A stretch of 64,000 nt of DNA from Frigoribacterium sp. PhB160 (lineage in GTDB: Bacteria; Actinomycetota; Actinomycetes; Actinomycetales; Microbacteriaceae). The translations under genes and the position numbers were made by a program. Position 1 is the first letter of the stretch, and every line of letters starts with the position of its first letter. The stretch covers positions 372,001 to 436,000 of the forward strand of contig NZ_RKIE01000001.1 of the NCBI RefSeq assembly GCF_003751785.1, written 5' to 3'. The notes below the pieces were generated by a model, which did no database searches, was not told the DNA's origin, and worked only from the letters and a program-made list of their open reading frames with translations. This document shows positions 63,198-64,000 of the stretch, in pieces.

Positions 63198-64000
63198 GCG
63201 CCCTGGGCGTCGGGAGCGAGCCCGACCGGTCGGAGCTGCTGCTCTCGGTGGCGCAGTCGTACTACGAGCGCGGCCGCACGCAGGAGGAGATCGGGCGAGA
63301 CCTGCACCTCACGCGCTGGAAGGTGGGGCGCCTCCTGGAGGAGGCCCGCACGGAGGGGATCGTCCAGATCCGCGTCGTGCACCCCCAGGCTCGGAAGAGC
63401 GACCTCGAGCAGGAGCTCCGCACGAGGTTCGGGCTCGGCGCCTGCGTCGTGGTGCCGACGCCGGACGACGACGAGCAGGGCCACGCCCACGTCGCGCTCG
63501 CCGCCGCGGGGTGGCTGCGGTCGCACGGCGACCGGCTCCGCACCCTCGGCGTCTCGTGGGGCAACACCATGGAGGGCGTCGCGGCCGTCCTGCCGCAGGG
63601 GTGGACGCACGGCATCGAGGTCATCCAGGTCAACGGCGGGATCAGCCGCTCGGTCCGCCCGACGACGGCCGCGAACGTCGCGCTGAGCATCGCCCACAGC
63701 GGCGACGGTCGTGCGACCCTGCTGCCCGTGCCGGCCATCGTCGAGCACGTCGGCACGCGGGAGGCCCTCTACGGCGAGAACTTCGTCGTCGAGGTGCTCG
63801 AGAGCGCCCGCGCCGCCGATGCCCTCCTGTTCTCGCTCGGGGCCCTCGGCCCGCGCAGCGTGCTCGTGCAGAGCGGCGCCGTGGGCGCCGACGAGCTGCT
63901 GAGGCTGCGCGGCGCCGGCGCCGTCGGGGACGTCCTCGGGCACTACGTGACGACGGACGGCGGCATCGCCGACGACGACGTCGAGAGCCGCACCGTCGGG
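63194..64000 (+). CDS. Sugar-binding transcriptional regulator, SorC/DeoR type (3' end outside window)
   Basis: The first 269 residues are present; the frame runs off the window. N-terminal HTH: LLSVAQSYYERGRTQEEIGR and DLHLTRWKVGRLLEEARTEG; the sugar-binding domain follows (VVHPQARKSDLEQELRTRFG; LGVSWGNTMEGVAAVLPQ; IEVIQVNGGISRSVRP; LLFSLGALGPRSVL), characteristic of SorC-family regulators that sense phosphosugars. ATG overlaps the kinase stop (ATGA), so it is the last visible gene of the operon and likely autoregulates through TTGCTCACATGAGCAA at 59396. Confidence 0.9.
   Translation, partial: MSALGVGSEPDRSELLLSVAQSYYERGRTQEEIGRDLHLTRWKVGRLLEEARTEGIVQIRVVHPQARKSDLEQELRTRFGLGACVVVPTPDDDEQGHAHVALAAAGWLRSHGDRLRTLGVSWGNTMEGVAAVLPQGWTHGIEVIQVNGGISRSVRPTTAANVALSIAHSGDGRATLLPVPAIVEHVGTREALYGENFVVEVLESARAADALLFSLGALGPRSVLVQSGAVGADELLRLRGAGAVGDVLGHYVTTDGGIADDDVESRTVG

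Noticed and set aside
1-64000. tRNA, rRNA, origin of replication, prophage genes
   Set aside because: No tRNA-like cloverleaf, rRNA stretch, DnaA-box cluster, integrase or phage structural gene was seen by eye; a covariance-model scan would be needed to exclude small RNAs.

Overview
The window is about 73% G+C and densely coded. Many genes overlap at stop/start codons, about a dozen starts look leaderless (a TAnnnT -10 box six or seven bases before the start codon), and there are DtxR/DmdR-type iron boxes, GlnR-like boxes and an FeS-type (6-4) photolyase. This points to a high-GC actinobacterium, most likely Microbacteriaceae (inferred from protein character, not searched). No rRNA, tRNA, CRISPR array, prophage or insertion sequence was recognised, so this looks like ordinary chromosome.

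Layout. 1-1.8 kb: end of an inositol/sugar catabolic operon (IolG-like C terminus, TIM-barrel isomerase, tautomerase). 1.9-13.2 kb: a GntR regulator and a complete nitrogen-starvation nitrilase cluster of the Nit1C / MSMEG_0563-0572 / sll0783-0787 type. It has two divergent arms: acyl-CoA ligase, glycosyltransferase, a nitrilase-like protein lacking catalytic residues, flavin oxidoreductase, MSMEG_0570 protein and active nitrilase on the minus strand; sll0783-like protein, radical SAM enzyme, GNAT-AIRS fusion and ATP-grasp ligase on the plus strand. A canonical GlnR-box match lies between the arms. 13.4-23.8 kb: AraC regulator divergent from a sugar uptake operon (DUF5107-TPR protein, binding protein, ABC ATPase, permease, dehydrogenase, DUF4380 protein). 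23.9-31.1 kb: TauE/SafE exporter, AraC regulator, sarcosine-oxidase-like enzyme, small membrane protein, hydrolase, PNPOx-like protein, PRISE reductase and alcohol dehydrogenase. 31.2-38.4 kb: small membrane proteins, lipoproteins, photolyase, ornithine cyclodeaminase-like protein, AraC and TetR regulators, and two tiny unrecognised genes. 38.4-48.4 kb: TerC, a Gfo/Idh-ThuA-Gfo/Idh operon, DUF2071 protein, an SDR/TetR pair, and ribulose monophosphate genes hxlB-hxlA beside an unusual ATPase-LuxR regulator. 48.4-52 kb: two-component system with a second, degenerate kinase-like membrane protein. 52-57 kb: repeat-rich spacer and a siderophore ABC system under iron boxes. 57-59.3 kb: SipW-type secreted protein and a signal peptidase with a fused exported domain. 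59.4-64 kb: sugar-binding protein, dehydrogenase, FGGY kinase and SorC regulator.

Besides the nitrilase cluster, the strongest unexplained signals are at DNA level. The decamer GGAGGCGCGG occurs at least 35 times on both strands, inside genes and as inverted pairs forming hairpins just after stop codons, much like DNA-uptake or architecture motifs. Two 60-nt near-perfect palindromes with fully compensatory changes bracket the SDR/TetR pair. An 86-bp element is repeated at 13.3 and 23.8 kb. All homology calls come from recognised motifs and gene order; no search was run.
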